Source: Xanthobacteraceae bacterium
Lineage (GTDB): Bacteria > Pseudomonadota > Alphaproteobacteria > Rhizobiales > Xanthobacteraceae
NCBI GenBank assembly: GCA_030037185.1
Contig: JASHRR010001394.1
Coordinates: 1 to 7,773, forward strand
DNA: 7,773 nt
Direction of reading: 5' to 3'
Shown: positions 1-6,624 of the stretch, one piece after another
How positions within the stretch are numbered: position 1 is the first letter of the stretch
Layout: every line of letters begins with the position of its first letter
Made by a program: the position numbers and the translations under genes
The notes under the pieces: generated by a model
What the model was told of the DNA's origin: nothing
Seen by the model: the letters and a program-made list of their open reading frames with translations, nothing else
The model's database searches: none

Positions 1-735
<735 letters not shown>

Positions 736-775
736 GCGAGCGAACTCAAGGGTGCGAGATGAAAATCATGGCGCT

Positions 776-809
776 GCGAAATCAGGCCGGACTGCCGGGT
801 CGATTTCGC
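776..809 (-). promoter_or_regulatory. Stem-loop in the typA 5' leader
   Basis: GCGAAATC at 776-783 pairs perfectly with GATTTCGC at 802-809. Inside, after a three-by-three internal loop, CCGG at 787-790 pairs with CCGG at 795-798 around the four-base loop ACTG. The structure ends about 40 bases upstream of the typA ATG. No T run follows it on either strand, so it is not a standard intrinsic terminator. Its position suggests a role in typA mRNA translation or stability; that is inference only. It may also be a chance or dispersed palindrome. Confidence 0.45.
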
Positions 810-942
810 GAGGATGGCATTTCTCTTTCAGGCTGATCCTATCGCGCCGGGTTGATCGGGGTGCTTGGGGTATCTTCGACCGAGCCAATACTCCCTGGCC
901 GGTCACGGCGGGCGACAACACCCGGGCCCCGCGGAACCCCAC

Positions 943-970
943 TTAAAACCGCATTTGCACGCAATATAGT
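943..970 (+). promoter_or_regulatory. Candidate plus-strand promoter for the small RNA
   Basis: TTAAAA (943-948, four of six to TTGACA) and TATAGT (965-970, five of six to TATAAT) are separated by 16 bases. Initiation near 976-977 would give a transcript of about 95 bases ending at the T run at 1066-1071. The -10 overlaps the candidate typA -10 on the other strand, because the CAATATAGTG box is nearly symmetric; one of the two readings may be false. Confidence 0.3.
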
Positions 971-990
971 GTTTCGGCGGCATTGTGCAA
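963..990 (-). promoter_or_regulatory. Candidate sigma-70-type promoter of typA
   Basis: Read on the minus strand, TTGCAC (990-985) is followed after 16 bases by TATATT (968-963), a five-of-six match to the -10 consensus; the -35 matches only in TTG. Transcription would start near 956 and give typA a leader of about 220 bases. This is the most AT-rich promoter-like site in the gap. It shares its -10 bases with a candidate plus-strand promoter. Confidence 0.4.
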
Positions 991-1071
991 CGCTCAAGGT
1001 CTGCGGACGCGTAGCGTCACTGAGCGTGGGGGGCGCGCCTCAAAGCAGCCGTTTGACAGCGCGAATTTTTT
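976..1071 (+). ncRNA. Candidate small structured RNA with intrinsic terminator
   Basis: No open reading frame of coding character occupies this stretch, yet it holds two well-formed stem-loops ending in a T run on the plus strand. First stem-loop: ACGCTCA (990-996) pairs perfectly with TGAGCGT (1021-1027), and nested inside GACGC (1006-1010) pairs with GCGTC (1014-1018) around the loop GTA. The second, at 1034-1063, is terminator-like and is followed by TTTTTT. A plausible promoter lies just upstream. The 5' end is inferred from that promoter and is uncertain. I do not recognise it as 6S, SRP, tmRNA or RNase P RNA: no signature of those was seen. Alternatively only the terminator is real and serves some other plus-strand transcript. 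Confidence 0.4.
1034..1071 (+). terminator. Rho-independent terminator, plus strand
   Basis: CGCGC (1034-1038) pairs with GCGCG (1059-1063), and TCAAA (1040-1044) pairs with TTTGA (1052-1056) around a seven-base loop, with only a 1/2-base internal bulge. It is followed by AA and six T (1066-1071). On the minus strand the hairpin is followed by a C run, so the polarity is plus. No plus-strand protein gene lies upstream, which is why a small RNA is proposed. Confidence 0.6.
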
Positions 1072-1136
1072 AGGGCAGCGGCGCTCAGGCGTCAGGGTTG
1101 CCGGCCGTAAAGCGGCTCAAGCGGAGGCGACACATC

Positions 1137-1808
1137 CTATCGCGGTTCTACGACGATGCCGCGGCGATTTGCTTGCGGCATGAAACAAACGTCAGGCATG
1201 TTCGGCGGCTCGCAGGACTGGCGCCGGTAGCGGAACTTCACTTGGCCTGCCTGATCGCGCTCCACGACTTTTTCCAGGTAGTATGAACGCGCGGCCAACT
1301 TAGGCGGTGGTGGCGTGGCCGGCGGGTCGGGTCTCGGCTCTCGCGCTTGACGCTGCGGATTTTCGGCGGGCAGCGGCGCCGCAAATGCCGGGCGTTCAGG
1401 CGTTTTGGCCGGCCAAGCCGCCGGCTCAGACGGTGCGGGCGGGGTCGGAAGCGGCATATCGGCGCGCCCGTTCTGCAGGCCTGGGTTCGCATAGAAGACG
1501 AGCACGCGAGGTGGGGCCGCCGGCTCGGGCGACTGAGCCTGGTCCTCGCTCAACCCCGGCGGATCTGTCTGCGGCCGTTCACTCCTGCCCATCAGTTCGA
1601 ATGTATTGGGTGGCTGATCCTGCGGACGTAAAGAGCGACCCGCGACCCTGGGTGACAAAGCGCGATGCGCCGAACGGTTGCCTGCAGCGGCCTTCAAGTC
1701 TGAGCGCGGCTGAACGGCCCACCAGAAAGCGCCGACGGTTCCGGAAAGGGCGACGGCCGCGAGTACAGCGCTAAACCGCGACGCACCGAACACACTCATT
1801 GCCGCCAT
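1137..1808 (-). CDS. Membrane-anchored proline-rich protein of unknown function
   Basis: I do not recognise a named family. The 223-residue product has a hydrophobic N-terminal segment at about residues 10-31 (FSAVLAAVALSGTVGAFWW), probably a signal anchor. A long low-complexity stretch rich in Pro, Ala, Arg and Glu follows at about 60-170, with a run of four prolines near its end. A compact C-terminal part at 171-223 looks like a folded unit: it has aromatic SYYLEKVVE, KFRYRRQ and two cysteines (C199, C208) in a C-EPPNMPDV-C spacing. This layout suggests an inner-membrane protein whose proline-rich linker holds a small domain in the periplasm (inference). Codons favour G/C at the third position, as in neighbouring genes, supporting a real gene over its antisense frames. 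ATG at 1808 or ATG at 1799 could be the start; neither has a clear ribosome-binding site. It is divergent from the hydrolase gene. Confidence 0.72.
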   Translation of the reverse strand: MAAMSVFGASRFSAVLAAVALSGTVGAFWWAVQPRSDLKAAAGNRSAHRALSPRVAGRSLRPQDQPPNTFELMGRSERPQTDPPGLSEDQAQSPEPAAPPRVLVFYANPGLQNGRADMPLPTPPAPSEPAAWPAKTPERPAFAAPLPAENPQRQAREPRPDPPATPPPPKLAARSYYLEKVVERDQAGQVKFRYRRQSCEPPNMPDVCFMPQANRRGIVVEPR

Positions 1809-2176
1809 CCGCCGTTCGCACCGATCAACGTCGGGTCACGCCGTCGTCGCACCGGACCTTGCGTTCTCCTCCCGACGCCGGTCTCGCGCTTTTTGTGTCG
1901 TCCCATTACGCCGGAAATTCGACCAAAGGCAATCTTCTGCGTGGCCCCGCCGGTCATTGCGCCACCTGCGGCCGGCGCGATGACTCAAATCGTCCGCCGA
2001 GCGATCACCCGTTGGGCATGATCCCAATAGAATTGCCGCTCCGGCAAGCGGGACAAGCTTTTTGACGCGGTGCCGCGCCTCTGCATCCGTGGAGCCCGGC
2101 AGGTCGCCGTGATATCTTTTGGCTGCTGCGTCCGCGAGGCTGACCCGCGGCGCCAGACGGGGGAGGAACGATTCCA
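1809..2176. other. Divergent intergenic region, 368 bases
   Basis: This gap must hold the promoters of both the minus-strand proline-rich protein gene and the plus-strand hydrolase gene, but I find no convincing -35/-10 pair for either. Two small stem-loops lie side by side: TTGGG (2012-2016) with CCCAA (2023-2027), and TTGCCG (2033-2038) with CGGCAA (2042-2047); a TTTTT follows at 2059-2063, too distant for a normal terminator. No gene is supported. Confidence 0.5.
2161..2168 (+). promoter_or_regulatory. Strong ribosome-binding site of the serine hydrolase gene
   Basis: GGGAGGAA lies eight bases before the ATG at 2177 and fixes the start of the hydrolase gene, in agreement with the Tat-type leader that begins at this ATG. 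Confidence 0.8.
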
Positions 2177-3406
2177 ATGAAGCGGCGCGAGTTTATCACG
2201 CTCGTCGGCGGCGTGGCGGCTTTGCCGTTGGCGGCCGGTGCGCAGCAGCCCCAGCCATTTTCCGCAATCGACGAGGCGATGCGCGAGGCGGTCGCGCGCA
2301 AGGAGGTCGCCGGCGTTGTCGGCATGGCAGCCGATCGCCAGCGCATCATCTATCAGGGCGCCTTCGGCGTTGCGGATATCGGCGACGCGCGTCCTCTGAA
2401 GGTCGATGCGCTGTTTCGGATCGCATCGATGACGAAAGCCATCACCTCGACCGCCGCCATGCAACTTGTTGAGCAGGGTCGTTTCGCGCTCGAAGACCCG
2501 GTGGAAAAATATCTGCCTGAGTTCGCCAAACTCTCCGTGTTCGCATCCTTTGATGCTGCCACCGGCGCGTATCGGCTGCGCCCGGCGACCAAGGCGGTGA
2601 CTGTCCGGCACCTGTTCACACACACATCCGGGCTCGGATACCCCTTCACGAGCCCGACCCTGCGGGACTTCAAGCCGCCTGCCGGGGAACAATATCCGGT
2701 TGGCCCGCTCCTGTTCGAGCCCGGCGCGCACTGGCTCTACGGCACGAGCACCGACGGGCTAGGCCGCCTGGTCGAGAAGATCTCCGGCCAGCCGCTCGAG
2801 GACTATTTCCGCCAGCACATTTTCATCCCGCTCGGCATGGCCGACACATTCTACTTCGTCCCCAAGGACAAGGAAGCTCGCCTGGTGACCGTAAACCGGC
2901 GTATCGCCGACGGTTCGATCGTGCGCGACCCCCTCCAGCCTCCGACATCGGGCTTTACGCCCATCGGCGGCGGCGGCTTGGTGTCAACCGCCTATGACTA
3001 TCTGCGCTTCACGCGGGCGCTGCTCGGCGGCGGAGAGCTCGAAGGGGCCCGCATCCTGTCGGCCAGCACGGTCGTCCTGATGGGCCAGAACCACATTGGC
3101 ACGCTCGGTGTGCCGGCGCAAAAGACTGCGATCCCCGAACGCAGCGATGATTTCTCGTTCATTGACGACGGCCGCGACAAGTGGGGGCTCGGATTCCTGA
3201 TCACCACCGACGCCGTCGCGGGCAAACGGTCGGCCGGCAGCCTGAGCTGGGGCGGAATCGACAATACATACTATTGGCTCGACCCCGCGAGAGGCATTAC
3301 CGGGGTGATTCTGATGCAGTTCCTCCCTTTCGCGGACCGCAAGGCGCTCGCTCTCTACGATGCCTTCGAGCGCGGCGTCTACCAGCTCGCTGACGCCCGG
3401 CGCTAG
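2177..3406 (+). CDS. Exported serine hydrolase, class C beta-lactamase/esterase family
   Basis: A 409-residue protein of the beta-lactamase/transpeptidase-like fold (PF00144 type), which includes AmpC, family VIII esterases and D-aminopeptidases. The N-terminus MKRREFITLVGGVAALPLAA is a twin-arginine-type leader with likely cleavage near AGA-Q at 20-23, so the enzyme should act in the periplasm. Catalytic motifs visible: S84-M-T-K87, with S84 the expected nucleophile; Y188-G-T at the usual position of the catalytic Tyr motif; and W358-G-G in place of the KTG/HTG triad. The LFTHTSGLGYPF segment near 146-157 is typical of the family. AmpC has K-T-G and Y-x-N, so YGT plus WGG points to an esterase or peptidase-like hydrolase rather than a true cephalosporinase; the substrate cannot be read from sequence. 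It stands alone, divergent from the proline-rich protein gene and 348 bases before leuD. Confidence 0.93.
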   Translation: MKRREFITLVGGVAALPLAAGAQQPQPFSAIDEAMREAVARKEVAGVVGMAADRQRIIYQGAFGVADIGDARPLKVDALFRIASMTKAITSTAAMQLVEQGRFALEDPVEKYLPEFAKLSVFASFDAATGAYRLRPATKAVTVRHLFTHTSGLGYPFTSPTLRDFKPPAGEQYPVGPLLFEPGAHWLYGTSTDGLGRLVEKISGQPLEDYFRQHIFIPLGMADTFYFVPKDKEARLVTVNRRIADGSIVRDPLQPPTSGFTPIGGGGLVSTAYDYLRFTRALLGGGELEGARILSASTVVLMGQNHIGTLGVPAQKTAIPERSDDFSFIDDGRDKWGLGFLITTDAVAGKRSAGSLSWGGIDNTYYWLDPARGITGVILMQFLPFADRKALALYDAFERGVYQLADARR

Positions 3407-3754
3407 AGATTGGCCGCAGCGAGCTTCGAGCAAATTGGTTGTCATCCCGGCGAGAGCGATCCGGCCCGCCTGGCTGGCGCGAAGCCGGTTGAGCGTCCCT
3501 TGTGTCGTTTGCGTCCTGCGCCCCAGCCGCGCAGGTCTTGACCGATAAGGATTGCGCGTTCATCACCAAGTCGCCGGGTTTCTCGGTTTTCGGCTCTTTT
3601 CTGGGGCGATCCGATGACTTAAGTGTTGGCGGCTGCGCTGCGTGATACGGCGGCAACACGCCATCCGGATTGAGTGCGGGCGAGGTGCGGGCCGGCCCGG
3701 CGGTTTCGCGACGGCTCGACTCGGGCCACAGTCGCCGGCATTGGGAGTTGAGGT
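3407..3754. other. Intergenic region between hydrolase gene and leuD, 348 bases
   Basis: No gene is supported. About 55 bases after the hydrolase stop there is a GC-rich stem-loop at 3461-3488: CCGGC with GCCGG outside, CGCC with GGCG inside. It has no T run, so at most it is a weak terminator. A T-rich stretch follows at about 3578-3601. The leuD promoter must be here, but no good -35/-10 pair stands out, and I see no leucine-rich leader peptide that would suggest attenuation. Confidence 0.5.
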
Positions 3755-4360
3755 ATGGAGAAGTTCACGGTTGTAGAGGGAATCGCGGCGCCCTTGAGGT
3801 CGATCAATGTCGATACGGATGCCATCATCCCCAAGCAATACCTCAAGACCATCAAGCGAACCGGCCTTGGCAAGGGCTTGTTCGCGGAAAAACGCTACCG
3901 CGACGACGGCAGCGAGAACCCCGATTTCGTGCTCAACAGGCCGGCCTATCGCGATGCCAAGATTCTCGTCGCCGGCGATAATTTCGGTTGTGGCTCATCC
4001 CGCGAGCATGCCCCGTGGGCGCTTAGGGATTTTGGCATCACCTGCGTGATTTCGACCTCGTTCGGCGATATTTTCTATAACAATTGTTTCAAGAATGGCC
4101 TTCTGCCGATCGAGGTCACGCGTGAGGACTTGGAAAAGCTGTTCGACGACGCCGAGCGCGGCGCCAATGCACGCTTGACCATCGATCTCGAAAAGCAGGA
4201 GGTCCGGGGCCCCGATGGCGGCGTAATCAGCTTCAAGATCGATCCGCACCGCAAGCACTGCCTCCTGAACGGCCTCGACGACATCGCCCTCACGCTGGTG
4301 AAAAAAGACAAAATCGCGAGCTTCGAAGAGAAAGCCAGGGCAACCCGGCCCTGGGCGTAG
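3755..4360 (+). CDS. leuD: 3-isopropylmalate dehydratase, small subunit LeuD
   Basis: Cytoplasmic leucine biosynthesis. With the iron-sulfur large subunit LeuC it converts 2-isopropylmalate to 3-isopropylmalate. The 201-residue length is normal for bacterial LeuD. Family signatures: [13 protein letters not shown] at 18-30, the swivelling-domain motif [17 protein letters not shown] at 74-90, [15 protein letters not shown] at 101-115, and [13 protein letters not shown] near 165-177. The ATG at 3755 is preceded by GGGAG at 3743-3747, seven bases away, and matches the usual family start. Neither leuC nor leuB adjoins it; the next plus-strand gene is unrelated and 353 bases off, so leuD appears to be its own transcription unit, and LeuC must be encoded elsewhere. 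A strong hairpin overlaps the stop codon. Confidence 0.98.
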   Translation: MEKFTVVEGIAAPLRSINVDTDAIIPKQYLKTIKRTGLGKGLFAEKRYRDDGSENPDFVLNRPAYRDAKILVAGDNFGCGSSREHAPWALRDFGITCVISTSFGDIFYNNCFKNGLLPIEVTREDLEKLFDDAERGANARLTIDLEKQEVRGPDGGVISFKIDPHRKHCLLNGLDDIALTLVKKDKIASFEEKARATRPWA

Positions 4361-4373
4361 CGGGTCCGGGTTG
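4341..4373 (+). repeat. Strong stem-loop over the leuD stop codon
   Basis: CAACCCGG (4341-4348) pairs perfectly with CCGGGTTG (4366-4373), and CCC (4349-4351) with GGG (4362-4364), leaving a ten-base loop that contains the TAG stop and one bulged T. No T run follows (CGGTCATACTG), so it is not a classical intrinsic terminator. It could protect the mRNA 3' end, assist termination, or influence termination of translation; these roles are inference. Confidence 0.5.
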
Positions 4374-4713
4374 CGGTCATACTGAATGCGCGATCGGCGT
4401 CATGGCCGGGCTGGCGAGGGCCGCGGGCGCTCTGATCATACGCCCCTGCTGGCAGCAAAGCGCTGACAAAGATTACGTCCGCCCCTGCGATGCTGCGCCG
4501 GGCCGTGGGAAGGTGATGCCTTAATTTTACCCGCCGGGGAGTTCTGCGGCAAACTCAATCTCCGAGACTCTTGGTGGGCGCGAACTCTAACATGCGTGCT
4601 CCGGGCCGGTGGCGACCGGCTGAGGTTTTCCGGGGCGCCTATGCGCGACCCGCCGACGGCGCATTGACAGAATGCCGGCTTCATAGAAGGTGTAGGCCCG
4701 CAAGGAATTGCGC
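4361..4713. other. Intergenic region between leuD and the CxxCxxCC gene, 353 bases
   Basis: No gene is supported. A small hairpin GCCGGT (4605-4610)/ACCGGC (4615-4620) with loop GGCG is followed six bases later by TTTT (4626-4629) and might be a weak plus-strand terminator. A perfect TTGACA at 4664-4669 could be the -35 box of the downstream gene, but no good -10 sits 16-18 bases after it (AAGGTG at 17). Confidence 0.45.
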
Positions 4714-5253
4714 ATGACAGACGCCGAATTGGCAACGCCCGGCCCGCCGCATCTTGTTCCGGGACGGACCTGCGGCACCTGCATGATGTGCTGCAAGGTG
4801 CCTGCGATCGAGGAATTCGCCAAGCCCCCGGGCGTGTGGTGCCGGCACGCCGTCGCCGGGAAGGGCTGCAACATTTATCCGCACCGGCCGGGATCGTGCC
4901 GGGCGTTCTACTGCCTGTGGATGCAGGATGCGAGCTTCGGCCCGGAATGGAAGCCCGAGAAGGCAAAGTTTGTCGTCTATGTCCAGCGAAACGGCGTCAA
5001 CGTTCAGGTCGCGGTTGACCCGAGCTTCCCGAATGCGTGGACCCGGCCCCCCTATGAAGCGCAGATCCGGCAATGGGTGGCCGACGGCGCCGAGCGCGGT
5101 CGTTTCGTGTTCGTGCGTATCGGTTCCCGGATGATCGCCCTTTTGCCGGGGCGCGACGTCGATCTCGGCAGAGTCGATTCCGACGACGAGATCGTGGTGT
5201 CGCGCCGGCCGGGCGCCGTCGGCCTCGTCTATGATGTGGAGGTCAAACGCTAA
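4714..5253 (+). CDS. YkgJ-type CxxCxxCC cysteine-cluster (zinc/iron-binding) protein
   Basis: A 179-residue protein of the YkgJ / CxxCxxCC family (PF03692 type), thought to chelate zinc or iron; the biological role of the family is not well known. The cluster is visible: C20-G-T-C23-M-M-C26-C27, then C43, C52, C62 and C67 (CNIYPHRPGSCRAFYC). All the expected metal ligands lie in the first 70 residues; the remaining part, to residue 179, has no motif I recognise. There is no signal peptide or membrane segment, so it should be cytoplasmic. I chose the ATG at 4714 because AAGGAA at 4702-4707 lies six bases before it; an in-frame TTG at 4708 would overlap that spacing and add two residues. It is a lone gene, convergent with the YqaA-type gene. 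Confidence 0.9.
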   Translation: MTDAELATPGPPHLVPGRTCGTCMMCCKVPAIEEFAKPPGVWCRHAVAGKGCNIYPHRPGSCRAFYCLWMQDASFGPEWKPEKAKFVVYVQRNGVNVQVAVDPSFPNAWTRPPYEAQIRQWVADGAERGRFVFVRIGSRMIALLPGRDVDLGRVDSDDEIVVSRRPGAVGLVYDVEVKR

Positions 5254-5412
5254 GCCCGCTTCGAACGCCGCTTCACGGCACAGCGCCTTGGTGACGAAGC
5301 GCTCCATGCCCAGACGACCTCAGCGCGCTGCCGCCTGACGCGCGCGCAACGGGCACTTTTCGAGGGTCTCACGCCGGTCCGGCCTGCGTAGCCCTTGGCG
5401 CGACATTAGCCT

Positions 5413-5454
5413 CCCCGCGGCAGGGCGACAGGTGCGCCCTTCGCAGCCGCGGGG
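5413..5454. repeat. Long GC-rich stem-loop between convergent genes
   Basis: CCCCGCGGC (5413-5421) pairs perfectly with GCCGCGGGG (5446-5454); directly inside, AGGGCG (5422-5427) pairs with CGCCCT (5435-5440) around the loop ACAGGTG, with a five-base bulge TCGCA on one side. Fifteen paired bases in all. No T run follows on either strand. Position between convergent genes suggests a bidirectional transcription barrier, or a dispersed palindromic element of the genome. Confidence 0.5.
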
Positions 5455-5515
5455 CGAGCGAGCGACAGTAAGCCTGGTGACGTAGCCGCAGTGCGGGCCG
5501 CAGCGGCGCTCTCCA

Positions 5516-5534
5516 CCTCCCTCGCGCGGGGAGG
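5516..5534. repeat. Short GC-rich inverted repeat downstream of the YqaA-type gene
   Basis: CCTCCC (5516-5521) pairs with GGGAGG (5529-5534) around a seven-base loop. It ends 16 bases past the stop codon of the minus-strand membrane protein gene, a position suited to a terminator for that gene, though no T run follows on the minus strand. Its form resembles the common GC-rich intergenic palindromes of rhizobial genomes. Confidence 0.35.
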
Positions 5535-5550
5535 CAGAGCGCGCGCGTTG

Positions 5551-6132
5551 CTAGAACACGTAGAATGCGGAAAAAATCCCCACGAGGAGCACCGCGACCG
5601 TTACCGCGAACCAGAAGCCGAGGCGCCTCTCGATGATCTCGCGGGCAACATCACCGTAACGGCTGAGCAGGAATGCCACGAGATAGAACCGCATGCCGCG
5701 AGCCACAAACGAAAACACCACGAAAAGCCCGAGATTGTATCCCGCAAAGCCCGAGGTGATCGTCACAAGCTTGTAGGGAATCGGGGTCATGCCCTTGAGC
5801 AGGATGATCAAGCTGCCCCAGTGCGCATAGCCCTCGCGGAATGCCTCGACCTTGTCGCCGAGGCCATAAAGGGAGATGAGCCAGTGGCCGATCGAATCGT
5901 AGAGCAGCGCCCCGATCCCATAACCAAGCACGCCGCCCGCGACGGAGGTGAGCGTGCATACCGTCGCGTAGGCCCAGGCATTCATGGGTCGCGCCAGCGA
6001 CATTGGAATGAGCATGACGTCCGGCGGGACCGGAAAGAAGGAGCTTTCCACGAACGAAACCAACCCCATCAGCCACAAGGCATGGGGCTTGTCGGCGGCG
6101 GCGATGCACCAGTCATAGGCGCGCTTCAGCAT
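5551..6132 (-). CDS. YqaA-type DedA/VTT-domain inner-membrane protein
   Basis: A 193-residue integral membrane protein of the DedA superfamily (SNARE-associated/VTT domain), YqaA subgroup. DedA proteins are linked to lipid-carrier flipping and membrane homeostasis; the role of this subgroup is unclear. Motifs: ESSFFPVPPDV at 29-39 in the first re-entrant region, a glycine-rich helix SVAGGVLGYGIG at 63-74, KGMTPIPYKLVTITSG at 113-128 in the second re-entrant region, and ARGMRFYLV at 144-152. Hydrophobic helices lie at about 14-30, 52-77, 105-142 (interrupted) and 172-192, the last ending the protein. I start at the ATG at 6132 (MLKRAYDWCI), which matches the family start and has AAGG eight bases upstream; an upstream ATG at 6222 would add 30 residues rich in Arg and Ser with no family resemblance. 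No dsbB-like neighbour is present. Confidence 0.92.
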   Translation of the reverse strand: MLKRAYDWCIAAADKPHALWLMGLVSFVESSFFPVPPDVMLIPMSLARPMNAWAYATVCTLTSVAGGVLGYGIGALLYDSIGHWLISLYGLGDKVEAFREGYAHWGSLIILLKGMTPIPYKLVTITSGFAGYNLGLFVVFSFVARGMRFYLVAFLLSRYGDVAREIIERRLGFWFAVTVAVLLVGIFSAFYVF

Positions 6133-6245
6133 GGCGCGCCTTGATCTGGGCGATGATTGTGCCCGGAAGTCACGATAAGTGGCACGGAACCTCGCTTGGG
6201 TGGCGGGTGTGGCTGATAGCATCGCGGTGCGCTGGCCGGCAAGGT

Positions 6246-6301
6246 CGCAAAGCGCCTTCCCTGCTGGGAAGGCAGCTGGCGTTTCTGCTTTTAAGTTTGC
6301 G
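6246..6301. repeat. Nested inverted repeat with perfect 8-bp core
   Basis: GCCTTCCC (6254-6261) pairs perfectly with GGGAAGGC (6266-6273) around the loop TGCT. Further out, CGCAAA (6246-6251) pairs with TTTGCG (6296-6301). A mild T-rich stretch, GTTTCTGCTTTT (6281-6292), follows the core on the plus strand. No plus-strand gene ends here, so a terminator for a protein gene is not expected; it could end a short unannotated plus transcript, or be a leader structure of the YqaA-type gene on the minus strand. Confidence 0.4.
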
Positions 6302-6624
6302 TTTGCCGATCCCTGATGCCGCAGGTTCGGGGAGGCGGCAACTGTCCAGCGCGTGACTGCTCCGGCTCAAGCCGGGGCTTGCCGGCAACCCGAGGGCTCC
6401 TTCTACGGGGCCGCCCCGGCCGTCACGCAGCTGCGCCGACCCCGCCGTTACGGCAATACGAACCCACGCCGATTGATTTCGCCCTGCCATCGGTCCTGTG
6501 CGTTGCGTCGCCGCGATCAGCTTTTTCAGCACATGCGACGGGTGCCGCCTGACCAGGTCCGTCGGTTGGCCCTTTGTGTGGGTGGCGGAAATATACACTG
6601 GATTCGACCCTCTCGGATCGACCA

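Larger units (their letters stand above)
5254..5550. other. Convergent intergenic region, 297 bases
   Basis: It lies between the 3' ends of two genes facing each other, where terminators for both strands are expected. It holds two GC-rich inverted repeats (5413-5454 and 5516-5534) and no supported gene. Confidence 0.5.

Noticed and set aside
1307..1774. Plus-strand frame of 155 codons opposite the proline-rich protein gene
   Set aside because: Arg/Pro/Ala-rich translation with no domain; the minus-strand frame has a membrane anchor and a compact C-terminal part.
1836..2177. Minus-strand frame of 113 codons in the divergent gap
   Set aside because: Its start overlaps the hydrolase start codon, composition is Arg/Ser/Asp-rich without motif, and it would fill the region that must hold both promoters.
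1985..2731. Minus-strand frame of 248 codons, ending with the segment PERQFYWDHAQRVIARRTI
   Set aside because: Most of it is antisense to the serine hydrolase. The end segment looks more protein-like than the rest, but a 33-codon frame beginning near 2085 has no ribosome-binding site I can support.
3502..3645. GTG-started plus-strand frame of 47 codons before leuD
   Set aside because: No Shine-Dalgarno, no recognisable family, and only a non-ATG start; could be a gene remnant but the evidence is too thin.
4681..5307. Minus-strand frame of 208 codons opposite the CxxCxxCC gene
   Set aside because: Antisense shadow: the plus strand has the full cysteine cluster and a good ribosome-binding site.
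5491..6144. Plus-strand frame of 217 codons opposite the YqaA-type gene
   Set aside because: Highly charged His/Glu/Arg-rich translation, typical of the complement of a hydrophobic membrane protein gene.
6583..6614. Minus-strand stretch resembling a tRNA-Ser 3' end (GAGGGTCGAATCC then TCCGCCA)
   Set aside because: The T-loop lacks one T, the T stem does not pair and no acceptor, D or anticodon arm is found, so it is neither a tRNA nor a convincing attachment-site remnant.
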